The notes beneath the pieces were generated by a model. That model was given only the letters and a program-made list of their open reading frames with translations, did not search any database and had not been told where the DNA came from. A stretch of DNA of 64,000 nucleotides, from positions 1,240,001 to 1,304,000 of the forward strand of contig JUHI01000001.1 of NCBI GenBank assembly GCA_000799755.1. Reading direction: 5' to 3'. Positions 52,908 to 62,168 of this stretch are shown here, in pieces. Each line of letters begins with the position of its first letter. The first letter of the stretch is position 1. This stretch comes from Martinezella tropici. Its GTDB lineage: Bacteria; Pseudomonadota; Alphaproteobacteria; Rhizobiales; Rhizobiaceae. A program made the position numbers and the translations under genes.

Positions 52908-54250
52908 TTTCCTACGACCTGATCGTCATCGGCAGCGGTACGGCGGCCCAGGTTGCCGTTGCGAAGGTCCGCGCCGCGGGCTGGTCCGTCGCCGTGATCG
53001 ATCACCGGCCGTTCGGCGGCACCTGCGCCTTGCGCGGCTGCGATCCCAAGAAGATGCTGGTGAGCGGCGAAGAAGCCATCGACGCGGCCAGGCGCATGGC
53101 TGGGCATGGCGTCGAAGGCGCCCTGGCCATCGATTGGCCGGCTCTGATGGCGTTCAAGCGGACCTTCACCGATCCGATCCCCGCCAAACAGGAGCACCGA
53201 TACGCCGAGCTAGGGGTAGACGCCTTCCAAGGGCTCGCCCACTTCGTGGGCCCGGACACAATCGAGGTGGACGGCCGGACCTTGCAGGCCCGCCATGTCC
53301 TGATCGCCACCGGCGCACGCCCGGTCCCGCTGGGCATCCCAGGCGAGGAGCAGGTCAGCACTAGCGACGACTTCCTGGAGCTTGACAGCCTCCCACGACG
53401 CATCGTGCTGATCGGTGGCGGCTACGTCGCCGCGGAGTTCTCGCACCTGGCGGCGCGCGCCGGCGCTGAGGTCACCATCCTGCAGCGCGCGCCGCGGCTT
53501 CTGCCGCAGTTCGATCCCGACCTGGTCGGATGGCTCATGCCGCGCTTCTATGAACTCGGTATCGCCGTCGAGACCGGCGCCACGGTCACCCGCGTCGAGC
53601 GGGGCCAGGGCGGCCTGCTCGTCCATGCCAGCCGTCCGGGCGCACCGGACCTCAGCGTCGCGGCTGATCTCGTGGTGCATGCCGCCGGGCGCGGTCCCGA
53701 CCTAGAAACCCTGGACCTGGCCGCCGGCGAGGTGGCGGTGCAGGACGGACGCCTGCAGCTCGACGACCACCTGCGGAGTCTCTCCAACCCACGGGTCTTT
53801 GCCGCCGGCGACGCTGCGGGGGGTGGGCCGCCCCTGACGCCGGTCTCCAGCCATGACGCCAAGGTGGTGGCCGCCAATCTGCTGGATGGCGCTTCGCACC
53901 GGCCGGACTATCGCGGCGTGCCGAGCGTGGTCTTCACCGTGCCGCCGATCACCGCTGTCGGCCTCTCGGAGGCGGAGGCCCGTCGCCGCGGGCTGGTGTT
54001 CCGCATCAACGCCGCCTCGACGCCGGACTGGTTCACCGCCCGCCGGCTGGCCGAGCGAGTCTACGGTCACAAGGTGCTGATCGAGGAGCACAGTGACTTG
54101 GTCCTCGGCGCGCATCTGGTGGGGCCGGGCGCCGACGAGGTGATCAACCTCTTCGGGTTGGCGATCCGCCACGGCCTGACCGCCGCCGACCTTCGCTCCA
54201 CCATGTTCGCCTATCCAACGGGCGCATCGGACGTGGGTTACATGCTGTAG
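52904..54250 (+). CDS. FAD-dependent pyridine nucleotide-disulfide oxidoreductase in the mer operon
   Basis: A 448-residue relative of glutathione reductase and MerA: GSGTAAQVAVAKVRAAG (FAD), GGTCALRGCDPKKML (redox CxxxxC), GGGYVAAEFSHLAARAG (NAD(P)), and FAAGDAAG. The C-terminal His-Glu dyad of glutathione reductase is replaced by FAYPTGASDVGYML, with Tyr where His is expected. There is no HMA domain or CC tail. It is coupled to merB by ATGA with GGAG upstream. It may recycle thiols or reduce metal complexes; the putative oxidoreductase called MerK in some mer operons is a possible match. Confidence 0.85.
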   Translation: MISYDLIVIGSGTAAQVAVAKVRAAGWSVAVIDHRPFGGTCALRGCDPKKMLVSGEEAIDAARRMAGHGVEGALAIDWPALMAFKRTFTDPIPAKQEHRYAELGVDAFQGLAHFVGPDTIEVDGRTLQARHVLIATGARPVPLGIPGEEQVSTSDDFLELDSLPRRIVLIGGGYVAAEFSHLAARAGAEVTILQRAPRLLPQFDPDLVGWLMPRFYELGIAVETGATVTRVERGQGGLLVHASRPGAPDLSVAADLVVHAAGRGPDLETLDLAAGEVAVQDGRLQLDDHLRSLSNPRVFAAGDAAGGGPPLTPVSSHDAKVVAANLLDGASHRPDYRGVPSVVFTVPPITAVGLSEAEARRRGLVFRINAASTPDWFTARRLAERVYGHKVLIEEHSDLVLGAHLVGPGADEVINLFGLAIRHGLTAADLRSTMFAYPTGASDVGYML

Positions 54251-54359
54251 CGCTCGCCGGTGCTTTCGACCGAAGGTGCGCGGCGAGGTGGAATAATGTC
54301 AGTGTAAGGACGTAAGACTATCGCTACATCTGTCCGAGAGGCGCGTACACTACTAGAAT

Positions 54360-54938
54360 CTACACCTGATTAAGGCTTGCCCTGAGGTGTTCGTGAGCTT
54401 CATCGAAGGAACAGAACGCGGTCAGGTCAGCCTGCTTCCGCCTTGCCTCGACGATTATGTCGCCCCGGACGCACTCGTGCGCATCGTCGATATGGCCGTT
54501 GCCGTCAAGGAAGGGGTGAATCTTCCCGAACCAGCAGAAGGTATAGGTCAAGGCGACCAGCCTGCCGAAGTCGTCTGCGTTGGTGTCTGCAAGCAAATCT
54601 CGAGAGTTCTTCAGCAACTCGGTCATGCGCGGCGCCACTTCGCCGGGCAAGCAGAATTCATAGTCTTTGCCCGGCTCGAGTTGGCTCCCGGCAGAAATTC
54701 TCCGGTCGAAGAGCGCGGTGCCGGGCGTGCCGCGATAGGTGCCTGCATATTCGGGGTGATCGGACGGCGCGAAAGGCGCAAACAATTCCCGATGCAGGTC
54801 GAGCGGATCGGCTAAGATAGCCTTTCGCCGATGGGGATCTGCAACGATCTCGGCCGATAGCTGTCCACAGCGCGCGGACATGGCGGCATCATAGTCTTTC
54901 GCCGTATGCGCTTGCCATCGTGGCGGGTGCTTCGTCAT
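54360..54938 (-). CDS. Fic/DOC-like protein with variant active-site motif
   Basis: A 192-residue protein. The centre matches Fic proteins (ALTYTFCWFGKIHPFLDGNGHID): HPFxDGNG is intact but the final Arg of HPFx[D/E]GNGR is His. After the motif the sequence departs from usual Fic and ends 45 residues later, so the gene may be truncated or degenerate. Fic enzymes transfer AMP or other groups to proteins and act in toxin-antitoxin pairs. The start at 54938 was chosen over 55004. Last gene of the minus-strand island. Confidence 0.7.
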   Translation of the reverse strand: MTKHPPRWQAHTAKDYDAAMSARCGQLSAEIVADPHRRKAILADPLDLHRELFAPFAPSDHPEYAGTYRGTPGTALFDRRISAGSQLEPGKDYEFCLPGEVAPRMTELLKNSRDLLADTNADDFGRLVALTYTFCWFGKIHPFLDGNGHIDDAHECVRGDIIVEARRKQADLTAFCSFDEAHEHLRASLNQV

Positions 54939-54970
54939 TGTTCGGTTCTCTCCGGCTTCTGTCCCGCGCT

Positions 54971-55855
54971 TTAGATGAGGAAGGGTTGGCGTGGACCGGG
55001 CCATTCGTCGGTTTCCATCTGGAGCGCGAGATCAGCGCTGGCGATGCGCCGCAGGCTTGATGCGGCGATGAATTGCACTCCCAAAGCGAGCCTGACGACC
55101 TGCAGCCGCTTCAATCCGGCCGGCTTGTATCGGCTTTCGACATAAGGCGGCAGGGCGCCGACGACGGCCTGAACGCGCGGGTCATCGCGGTGCGCGCGCG
55201 CGTCCGCCATACGGCGGGAAAGCGTCGGCAGATTGTGACCGTCCTTGCCCTTTCTGAAGGAATCCGGGTCGACACCATCCCGGACAAGGGCTGCCTTCAT
55301 CGAGAGTTCGGCCACCATGCAGATCGGCTGAATCACAGAGTCATGGCTGAACGTCGTCGGGAGGGTGTTCGCCACGTCTTCGAGATTGGACCGCGCCATG
55401 CGCCAGAGCGTGACCGCCGCCGGATTCCCCTGTTCGACTTCATTCAAGCCATTGGTGAGGTCGTGGAGATCGGCAATCGCGAGGGCAACTTCGCCCGCGA
55501 TTGTCCGATCCTGCCTGCACCATTTCCACCATTCCTCGGCGCTAGAGAACCCTGCTACCTGCCAGGGCTGGAGCGACACCTGGCCGAACACGACCGGGAA
55601 GGTGAGCTTGCGGACCTGATCGACGGACGCGGCGAAACCGATCCCAGCACCTGGCCAGCTCGTACTGACCTCGGGCATCATGGCGGCATAGGCGTCCATG
55701 ATCTGGTTGATTTCGGGGGGTCCGCTAACGCCTATGACGAAGTTAGAACCAAGAAGCTCCATTGCGGCGCGGAATGGCCGCTGATGGACGTGGATATCTT
55801 CCTCCGCGTATTTCAGATCGAGCCGGCGAAGATCCTCCAACGTCCATGCGGTCAT
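54971..55855 (-). CDS. Hypothetical protein with HEPN-like C-terminal region
   Basis: A 294-residue protein. From residue about 190: MVAELSMKAALVRDGVD, SFRKGKDGHNLPTLS and LPPYVESRYKPAGLK fit a HEPN fold, and RKGKDGH gives the R(x5)H pattern of HEPN RNases. The N-terminal part (WTLEDLRRLDLKYAEEDI) is not recognised. AAGGAAGG precedes the ATG at 55855. It lies after the ATPase and the 356-residue gene, so it may be their effector; that is inference. Confidence 0.65.
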   Translation of the reverse strand: MTAWTLEDLRRLDLKYAEEDIHVHQRPFRAAMELLGSNFVIGVSGPPEINQIMDAYAAMMPEVSTSWPGAGIGFAASVDQVRKLTFPVVFGQVSLQPWQVAGFSSAEEWWKWCRQDRTIAGEVALAIADLHDLTNGLNEVEQGNPAAVTLWRMARSNLEDVANTLPTTFSHDSVIQPICMVAELSMKAALVRDGVDPDSFRKGKDGHNLPTLSRRMADARAHRDDPRVQAVVGALPPYVESRYKPAGLKRLQVVRLALGVQFIAASSLRRIASADLALQMETDEWPGPRQPFLI

Positions 55856-55984
55856 GTGCGATTTTCCTTCCTTGCGGATTTCAGGTTTTCCAGATCTTCG
55901 GAAAACCGATTTTGAGACGGTGCGAGGGTCGACAGGGTTTCGACTGCCGCACAGCACCAGCGCAACCGCGGTTCCACCTCTTCT

Positions 55985-57055
55985 TCATTCGTAGGGCAGT
56001 TCCCCGAATAGCCCGATCATGAGATCACCGTCGTAGAGCGAGAACGGAATCTCGGCATAGTGGTCGCGATGGCGCGGCAAGGCGCTACCGTCGTTCGGGC
56101 CGTTCTTGGTGTGGCCCCGGACGTGCTCTCCATTTTCCTTGATGTAGGGCAGTACAACGAGGCGGCCGTGATTGGTGGAGAGGATCGTCCCTTCCTTCCA
56201 GATTGTCGCGCCTTCGGACTCGCGCGTCGACGATGTCTCCTTGACCTGCCAGCCGATACCGCCGTCCGGCTCGTACCAGAAGACGATGCCATTTGAGACG
56301 AGCACACGTTCGCCCCGCGCAAGAGCTTCGGCGAGCATCCGCTGAACGCTCGCGAGTTGGAGCAATTGATTGGCGCGGGGCAGAAGGATCTGTCGGATCT
56401 TGGCCTTTGCCTTTCCCCAATGGGTGCTGGCGCTCAGATCGAATCCATTGGCGATCTTTGCGCGTTCTGCGGTCTGCGCGGCCTTCTCGCCGGCGTGATA
56501 GGGCTTCGACCAAACGCCATCCGGGCCCAGGTACAGGAGTGCGTGGGTCCATCGGTTGTTTGAACGACCGACCTTGGCCAATCTCAGATACGGCATTTCG
56601 GCCAGTTGTTCGGCGAGATCCTGACGATAGCGCTCGGAGTCCGGCGCGAGCTTTAGGGCGGTGGCGTCCGGCCGTTCGTCATCGGCGTGACGGCGCAAGG
56701 CTTCCGCGAGCATCAGCGCTTCTTCGTCTTGCAGACGCTGTTTTGCCTGCAGGGCCTTGTCGATCTTGAGTTCGAGCGATCGCTTGACGATGGGGTCCAA
56801 GGAGCGCGCGGAAAGCGCCTGCAGCAAGGTTGGATTGAGCGCGTTGGCGGCCGCGATGGCAGCTTCGCGATCGGGATAATGGTCGGCAAAGACCGTGTCG
56901 TTATCCCCCGGCACCATGCGCTCCCGCCAAATCGGCGCGAGTTCGCCCTTGTCGATGAGCTCCTGCATGAACCAGCGCTCGAACAGGGGACGGTAGTGGG
57001 GCCAGACGGCTAGGACGATGTCAGACGCCCGTTTCAGCTCGGACCATTTCACCAT
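55985..57055 (-). CDS. Unknown 356-residue protein of the defence-like island
   Basis: Not recognised. Visible: an N-terminal aromatic part (IVLAVWPHYRPLFERWFM), a long charged helix (LELKIDKALQAKQRLQDEEALMLAEALRRH), and a C-terminal beta-rich part (GRLVVLPYIKENGEHVRGH; HRDHYAEIPFSLYDGDLMIG). No Walker or clear nuclease motif. It follows the ATPase gene by 46 bases with GGAGG upstream, so it is probably in the same transcript. Confidence 0.7.
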   Translation of the reverse strand: MVKWSELKRASDIVLAVWPHYRPLFERWFMQELIDKGELAPIWRERMVPGDNDTVFADHYPDREAAIAAANALNPTLLQALSARSLDPIVKRSLELKIDKALQAKQRLQDEEALMLAEALRRHADDERPDATALKLAPDSERYRQDLAEQLAEMPYLRLAKVGRSNNRWTHALLYLGPDGVWSKPYHAGEKAAQTAERAKIANGFDLSASTHWGKAKAKIRQILLPRANQLLQLASVQRMLAEALARGERVLVSNGIVFWYEPDGGIGWQVKETSSTRESEGATIWKEGTILSTNHGRLVVLPYIKENGEHVRGHTKNGPNDGSALPRHRDHYAEIPFSLYDGDLMIGLFGELPYE

Positions 57056-57101
57056 AAAGGGGCGCCTCCGACGCGAGGCCGCGTGGCCTGAAGCTTCATC
57101 A

Positions 57102-59729
57102 TCATGCGGCCTTCTCCTGCCGCGACCGGATATCGGCGATCCACTTTTCTAGCGCGTCAATTTCGGTTTCGATTGCCGATGGCGCGGGCAACCGCGGATT
57201 GATCTCACCGGGCTGACTGTGAAGGAGCGCCGAGCAACGCCCGAACGCTTCTCGCATAGCGGTGCAATCGACATCGGTGAGGACTGTGAGCTTGATGAGG
57301 CCTGCTGTGTCCACCTTACGGGACAGGCGGCGGATCACCGGCCCGACCACTTCCTCGACGGCGCGCTCCCAGGTCGTGCGGAGTTGGTCCTGGAAGGACG
57401 TTACTTCGCGCAGCCATCTCGCCTGATCGCCGCGTTCGTGATGGATTTTCACGTTGGCGAGGTGGGCCTTCATCCCGTCGATCACCTTGTCGAGCGGCAT
57501 GACATTGGCGGGCGGGTCTTGATGGCAATAGCCGGCATTTTCCGGGCCACGGCTGATCAGGCGGTACGCGACCGGTGTCGCTTCCCGGTCCTTCGTCGCC
57601 CGGCACGCTTCATCGAGAAGAAGCAAGAACGCCATATCGTGGGTGAAAACGATCACCTGGCGTGTCTGGCCGGCCTCGGCCAATCGAGCGGCGACCCTGT
57701 CGCGATGCAAATGGTCGAGCGAGGAGACGGGATCGTCGAACACGATCGCTGACTGCGCATCGATGGTCGACAGCTCGGCGAGAAAGGCGGCCAGCGCGAC
57801 GCAACGATGCTCGCCTTCGCTGAGGACCTTGCCGACCGGCTCGTTCGGTTTGTTGATCAGCCGGACCTGGAAGAAGGGGACGCCGGCGGTGGTCTTGGCC
57901 TGCTGAAGCTCGATGGCGAGACCCGCGACGCCGAGCTTGTCCACCTCGATCGCGAACCTTCCGCGCAGGCGGTTGGTGACGAGCGCTTGGGCGATACGCG
58001 CACTCTGGGTCGTGATCTTGTTCGTGGCTGTGTCCTTGTTGGCTTTCTCGATCGCCTCGACGGCCTTGAGGCGCTCGATCTGGGCAAGCACATCGGCTTT
58101 CACCAGGCCGACCCATTTGCGGTCCGCAAGGCCGTCGCGCTCGGCGATGAGCGCGGCGCGCTGCGGGGAGCTGGCCTCCGACTGCAAGCCTTCGATACGC
58201 GTAGCGATACCGCTGAGGGCCATGCGTAGTGGATCGAGCGAGATGGTGGCTGGGGGCGGAAGATCGGGCAGAGTCGCGAGGGTATGGGTTCGCAGAATGG
58301 CGCGCAGCCGCCAAGCCAGGTGCAGGATCCCGCGGCGAAGGGTGCCTGCGACCTCCTCCTGGCCGATATCATCGCGGATCGTCGCGACGATCGCGGCGAG
58401 ATCCTTCATCGAGATGGCTTGCGATGAGACCTCTTCGAGCTTCTTGTCATACGCGTCCGCGGCTTCCTGTTCACGGCGCTTGCTCTCGTCCTGTACGAAA
58501 GCCTCGAACCTGCTGAGCCGCTTCGAGGCTTCCTCGCTGAGCGGCTGCTGGCAGAGGACGCAATGGGCTCCAATCTCGGTCACGGGGAACGGCCGGTCGG
58601 GATAGGCGGATGCGCGGGAATAATCCCTGGCTGCCTCCCACAAGGCCTTCCAGACGTCCGAGCCGATGTCGGGCAGCGGTTCATCGGCGAACAGGTTAGC
58701 GGAGGCGGCGGCAGCGGCCGAGCGCGCCGTTGCAAGGTGCGTATGGGCGTCGCGGAGCGCTGCCCGGGTTTCGTCCGTGGCGGCGGCGAACAACCGCTCG
58801 AGCTGCTCGATCGCCGACTTGATGCGGGCTTCCTGGCTCTGGAGCTGCCGAACCGTGCGCGCAGGATCGCTGGCCAGGTCGGTATTGAGCGTTTGAAGCC
58901 GAGTTTCTTCTTCCGCTGTCACGCCCGCGAGCTTCTCGACGGCTTCCTGCTTCGTCTTGCCCGACAGACCGGCGATCAGCTTGCCGACGGGCGTGTCCGG
59001 CTTGCATTCGGGCTTCGACAGGATCGCGGGTGTTTGCTCTTGGAGCGCCTTTATCTCGGAAGCCAGTTTGGCCTTCACATCCTGGCATGCCTGCGCGAGA
59101 CCGGCGAGGATTCGGAGCGGCAGCGGCGTGTAGGCGAGATCGTTGGTGTTCTCGACATGGACATTGGCAGTGCGCGAGTCGAAGACACTGACGGCCGAGA
59201 GCATTGGATCGGGGGCGTTCCCCTGGGTCCAGGATGCGCTTCGCTTCTGTCCGCCGATGAAGAAGTCGACGCTGGCGGCTGGGGTGCCGGAGCCGGCCGC
59301 ATAGATGTTTGGAAGGATCGCGTCGCCCTTCGGCGAGCGCGCCCGGCAGAGTTGCTTCAGGACGCGGGCGTAGCCGGATTTGCCGGCGCCGTTGTCGCCG
59401 TAGATGACGGTCAGGCCCGTCTTGCCGAACGAGAGGCGTTCGCCCGGCGCCAGCGCGTTGACATGCGACAGGCTGTGGAGGGCACCGAGGCTGACGACGG
59501 CATGGCTGGCCGCTGGGTCCCTGATGTGGCTCGCGTCGAGCGGGACGGCTGTCGCGTCACCCTTGCAAATCGCGAGGAGGGCCGTGATGTCGGCTGCCTC
59601 CAACTTGGTCTGGCTACACAGCCGGCGCAGCGCGTCGCGTTGCCAGGCCGGCAGGTCCGCCGACCATTTGAGGATATCGGCGAGCGCCGCCGCCTCATTC
59701 GAAAGATCGTTCTCCTGCGCTTCCATCAT
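57102..59729 (-). CDS. SMC/RloC-like AAA_13 ATPase with a CxxC hook-like motif
   Basis: An 875-residue split-ABC ATPase. Walker A YGDNGAGKSGYARVLK is near residue 105, then charged helical stretches, then CVLCQQP near residue 395 in the middle, like the zinc hook of Rad50 and RloC; then the ABC signature LSEGEHRCVALAAFL, Walker B SAIVFDDPVSSLDHLH and the His switch IVFTHDM. The C-terminus has RCSALLHSQPGE. RloC and PrrC use such ATPases to control an anticodon nuclease, but no certain nuclease triad is seen here. Start at 59729 by AGGGGGC; 59774 is possible. Confidence 0.85.
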   Translation of the reverse strand: MMEAQENDLSNEAAALADILKWSADLPAWQRDALRRLCSQTKLEAADITALLAICKGDATAVPLDASHIRDPAASHAVVSLGALHSLSHVNALAPGERLSFGKTGLTVIYGDNGAGKSGYARVLKQLCRARSPKGDAILPNIYAAGSGTPAASVDFFIGGQKRSASWTQGNAPDPMLSAVSVFDSRTANVHVENTNDLAYTPLPLRILAGLAQACQDVKAKLASEIKALQEQTPAILSKPECKPDTPVGKLIAGLSGKTKQEAVEKLAGVTAEEETRLQTLNTDLASDPARTVRQLQSQEARIKSAIEQLERLFAAATDETRAALRDAHTHLATARSAAAAASANLFADEPLPDIGSDVWKALWEAARDYSRASAYPDRPFPVTEIGAHCVLCQQPLSEEASKRLSRFEAFVQDESKRREQEAADAYDKKLEEVSSQAISMKDLAAIVATIRDDIGQEEVAGTLRRGILHLAWRLRAILRTHTLATLPDLPPPATISLDPLRMALSGIATRIEGLQSEASSPQRAALIAERDGLADRKWVGLVKADVLAQIERLKAVEAIEKANKDTATNKITTQSARIAQALVTNRLRGRFAIEVDKLGVAGLAIELQQAKTTAGVPFFQVRLINKPNEPVGKVLSEGEHRCVALAAFLAELSTIDAQSAIVFDDPVSSLDHLHRDRVAARLAEAGQTRQVIVFTHDMAFLLLLDEACRATKDREATPVAYRLISRGPENAGYCHQDPPANVMPLDKVIDGMKAHLANVKIHHERGDQARWLREVTSFQDQLRTTWERAVEEVVGPVIRRLSRKVDTAGLIKLTVLTDVDCTAMREAFGRCSALLHSQPGEINPRLPAPSAIETEIDALEKWIADIRSRQEKAA

Positions 59730-59799
59730 TCTGCCCCCTGATCGTGCCGCGTCTGGTGTCGGCTCTTTCACCATGGTCCTTATGTTCGGTGGTCACCTG

Positions 59800-60924
59800 T
59801 CAGGTGCCGCCTGTGATGCGTCGCTCCTGACCGAGCGGCACGATCCAGCCGCCGGCGCGGTCAGGCCGAGCAAATTCATCCGGATGCACCGTCTGGGTCA
59901 GGCGAGTACGCACAGCCTGCGGCTCTGCGTCGATGGCCGCGCGGATGAGGTCGCGCTCGATCCCGACGAAGACCGGCCGGAGGTTGAGGCGGGCGAGCGC
60001 CTCCTGATCGGCCGGCGCGGCGGCGGCGTCAGTGATCGGCCCCGCACGCGTGACGATCCCGCCGATCAGCCCGCCCATGGCGGTTGCCTTCTCCACCTCC
60101 CTCACCGGAGCAGCATCCAGCAGCGTCCGAGCGCGGCCGAGGTCGTCCTGGAGCCTTCGCGCGAATGGCTGGTGGGCGATGCGGTAGAGCGCGCCGGCCA
60201 GCTCGGCGTGGCCGAGCGGCTTGATCAAATTGGCGATGTGCAGGCGCAGAAGACCGATGAAGAGTGCGTCCTTCTCTTGGGGATCGATAGGCTCGCCTTC
60301 ATCGATCGGATCACGGACCGAGAGGTGGGCCTCGGTTGGGCCCGCCGCAGCCATGCCCCAGCGCGTTGCGATCGCAATGCGTTTCACCGTGACCTTGCGG
60401 CCTTGTGCGGTGATGTTGATCCGTCCGGCTTGCGTCCAGGCGCGGTCCAGCGCTTTTGCCGGGCCTCCGACATCATGACAGCCTTTCGCTTCGGCCACTG
60501 TCAGGGACGACAGATCGGCGGCGCAGGCGATCCAATCGGGTAGATCGCCACGCGACAGGCGCGTGACCTTGACTCGCCGGCGGCGATCGAGATCAATCGT
60601 TCGGCTGCCGAGATGGGCGAAGATCGAGAGATTGAAATAGCGCTCAAGATAGGCGCGAGCGACGAAGCGTCCGAACAGGCCTGACAGGGCGACTTTGACT
60701 TCACGTGCTTGTCCGAGCGGCTCCTTGAAGATGAACGGCGTTCCCGCGCCGGTCGGAGCAAGCAATGCGTCCAGGATCGACCACGCGCCGTAGGTCGCGC
60801 CGGGCGTCTGCAGCACTTCCCGAATGCCGGCATCCTCGATGTCTGAGACTTCTAAGTCGACGGTGGTGCCGGTGATAGGGCTCGCTGTCGCTGGCTCGAA
60901 GCTGTGAAGAAATGTCCTCGTCAT
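59800..60924 (-). CDS. Unknown 374-residue protein with possible PD-(D/E)xK motif
   Basis: Not recognised as a named family. Around residue 130, LPDWIACAADLSSLTVAEAKG has the D...ExK spacing of PD-(D/E)xK nucleases (PDW, then a strand, then EAK), followed by ALDRAWTQAGRI. The C-terminal half is helical. It overlaps hipA by ATGA, so it is the third gene of a hipB-hipA transcript, which is unusual for HipBA. A nuclease role is inference. Confidence 0.7.
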   Translation of the reverse strand: MTRTFLHSFEPATASPITGTTVDLEVSDIEDAGIREVLQTPGATYGAWSILDALLAPTGAGTPFIFKEPLGQAREVKVALSGLFGRFVARAYLERYFNLSIFAHLGSRTIDLDRRRRVKVTRLSRGDLPDWIACAADLSSLTVAEAKGCHDVGGPAKALDRAWTQAGRINITAQGRKVTVKRIAIATRWGMAAAGPTEAHLSVRDPIDEGEPIDPQEKDALFIGLLRLHIANLIKPLGHAELAGALYRIAHQPFARRLQDDLGRARTLLDAAPVREVEKATAMGGLIGGIVTRAGPITDAAAAPADQEALARLNLRPVFVGIERDLIRAAIDAEPQAVRTRLTQTVHPDEFARPDRAGGWIVPLGQERRITGGT

Positions 60925-62168
60925 AGCGCCAGCGCCCGTTTGAGATCGTCATGCTCGAAGGCGCTGGCCATGCGGTTGATCTCGGCCGGGCGTGCGCCGA
61001 CCGCCTTGGCTGTATCGCGCCAGGTCGCGGTCACGGTCCCGACTTCTTTGATAATCGCGCGGGCTTGCGGTAGCGTGAGCGCAAAAAACTCCGACGCCGC
61101 CTCCAGCAGATCGAGCGAACAGGTGCCCTCGTCGAGATCGATGTTCGTCGTCAGCACCCGCGCCTTGAGATCGGTCGGAACGGGATTGAGGTCGTATGCC
61201 GGCGAGAGAGACCAGCCCGCTTTTCCCAGCCACAGGAAACCGTGATTGCGGAGGTGGTCGTCGACATTGGAAATCAGGACATTGAAGACGACACGCCGAT
61301 AGAGGGCGTGGGCGTCTGTCTTCCCCTGGGCGCCATGTTGAGCAAGGGCATCGACGATCTCCGGATAGCTGCCGCGCTCGCCGTCCTTGGCGCCCATCAT
61401 CGCCATCGCCGACAGGAACGGGGTGCGGATCGCCCCGTCACGATCGAAGCGTCGCGACAACATGACCGCCTTGCCGGCGACGTCGATCAGTTCGTGCTGA
61501 GGGGTGGCGATACCTGCCTGGCCGGCCAGCCGCAGCGCGATCTCTTCCCAGGTCTCCATGCTGTAGTCGTCGGTCTCCTTCGGGAATTTCGCGATGGAGA
61601 GGTGACCATGTTGGTCGATGACCGACGCCTTCGGGCGGGCACCGCCGAGGGAGGAGCCTGGGGCAAAGATGAGCTGCAGGTCTTCATCCGTTTCCTCGTC
61701 CCGGAGAACCCGTTCGGTGATCTGGAGCAATCGGCCAAGCTCGATCAGGGCAGGAACGCCCGCACGGATCGGCGCTTGGAAAATCTCTTCGCCGACCCAG
61801 CGGAATCGGAGTGCGCCAAGCCGGGTCTCATCGGCGACGCCAAGGAGGTAGTCGCTTTCTACAAGCGTGCGAACCGCGCGGCCTTCCCGATCGGCGAGAC
61901 GGCGTTCGGCGCGCTGCATGAGGCGCCGGCCCCAGGTATCCGGCGCTGAGTCACCGATGGAGCCGAATGTCGCAAGACCGGCAGGAGGGGCGAAGGCGCC
62001 ACGGGTCAGAGCAAGGGCTGGCTCCAGGGAGAAGCGGTCCGGGTCCTCAAGCCATGCGCCGTCATACTCGAAGAGGATGGTCTCGGTGCCCCGGACGCGA
62101 TTGCTCCTCGCCAGTCCGACCTGGCGTGTGCGGCCGTCCAAATCGACATGGACCTCGAAGTCAGTCAT
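60921..62168 (-). CDS. hipA: HipA-family kinase toxin
   Basis: A 415-residue HipA-like Ser/Thr kinase. Seen: the glycine-rich loop SSLGGARPKASV near residue 185, an IAKFP Lys region, the catalytic NVLISNVDDHLRNHGFL and the metal-binding LSPAYDLNPVP. HipA toxins phosphorylate aminoacyl-tRNA synthetases or similar targets. It overlaps hipB by 8 bases. The ATG at 62168 gives the usual HipA start (a beta strand with VHVDLDGRTRQVG); GTG 62204 is an alternative. Confidence 0.9.
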   Translation of the reverse strand: MTDFEVHVDLDGRTRQVGLARSNRVRGTETILFEYDGAWLEDPDRFSLEPALALTRGAFAPPAGLATFGSIGDSAPDTWGRRLMQRAERRLADREGRAVRTLVESDYLLGVADETRLGALRFRWVGEEIFQAPIRAGVPALIELGRLLQITERVLRDEETDEDLQLIFAPGSSLGGARPKASVIDQHGHLSIAKFPKETDDYSMETWEEIALRLAGQAGIATPQHELIDVAGKAVMLSRRFDRDGAIRTPFLSAMAMMGAKDGERGSYPEIVDALAQHGAQGKTDAHALYRRVVFNVLISNVDDHLRNHGFLWLGKAGWSLSPAYDLNPVPTDLKARVLTTNIDLDEGTCSLDLLEAASEFFALTLPQARAIIKEVGTVTATWRDTAKAVGARPAEINRMASAFEHDDLKRALAL

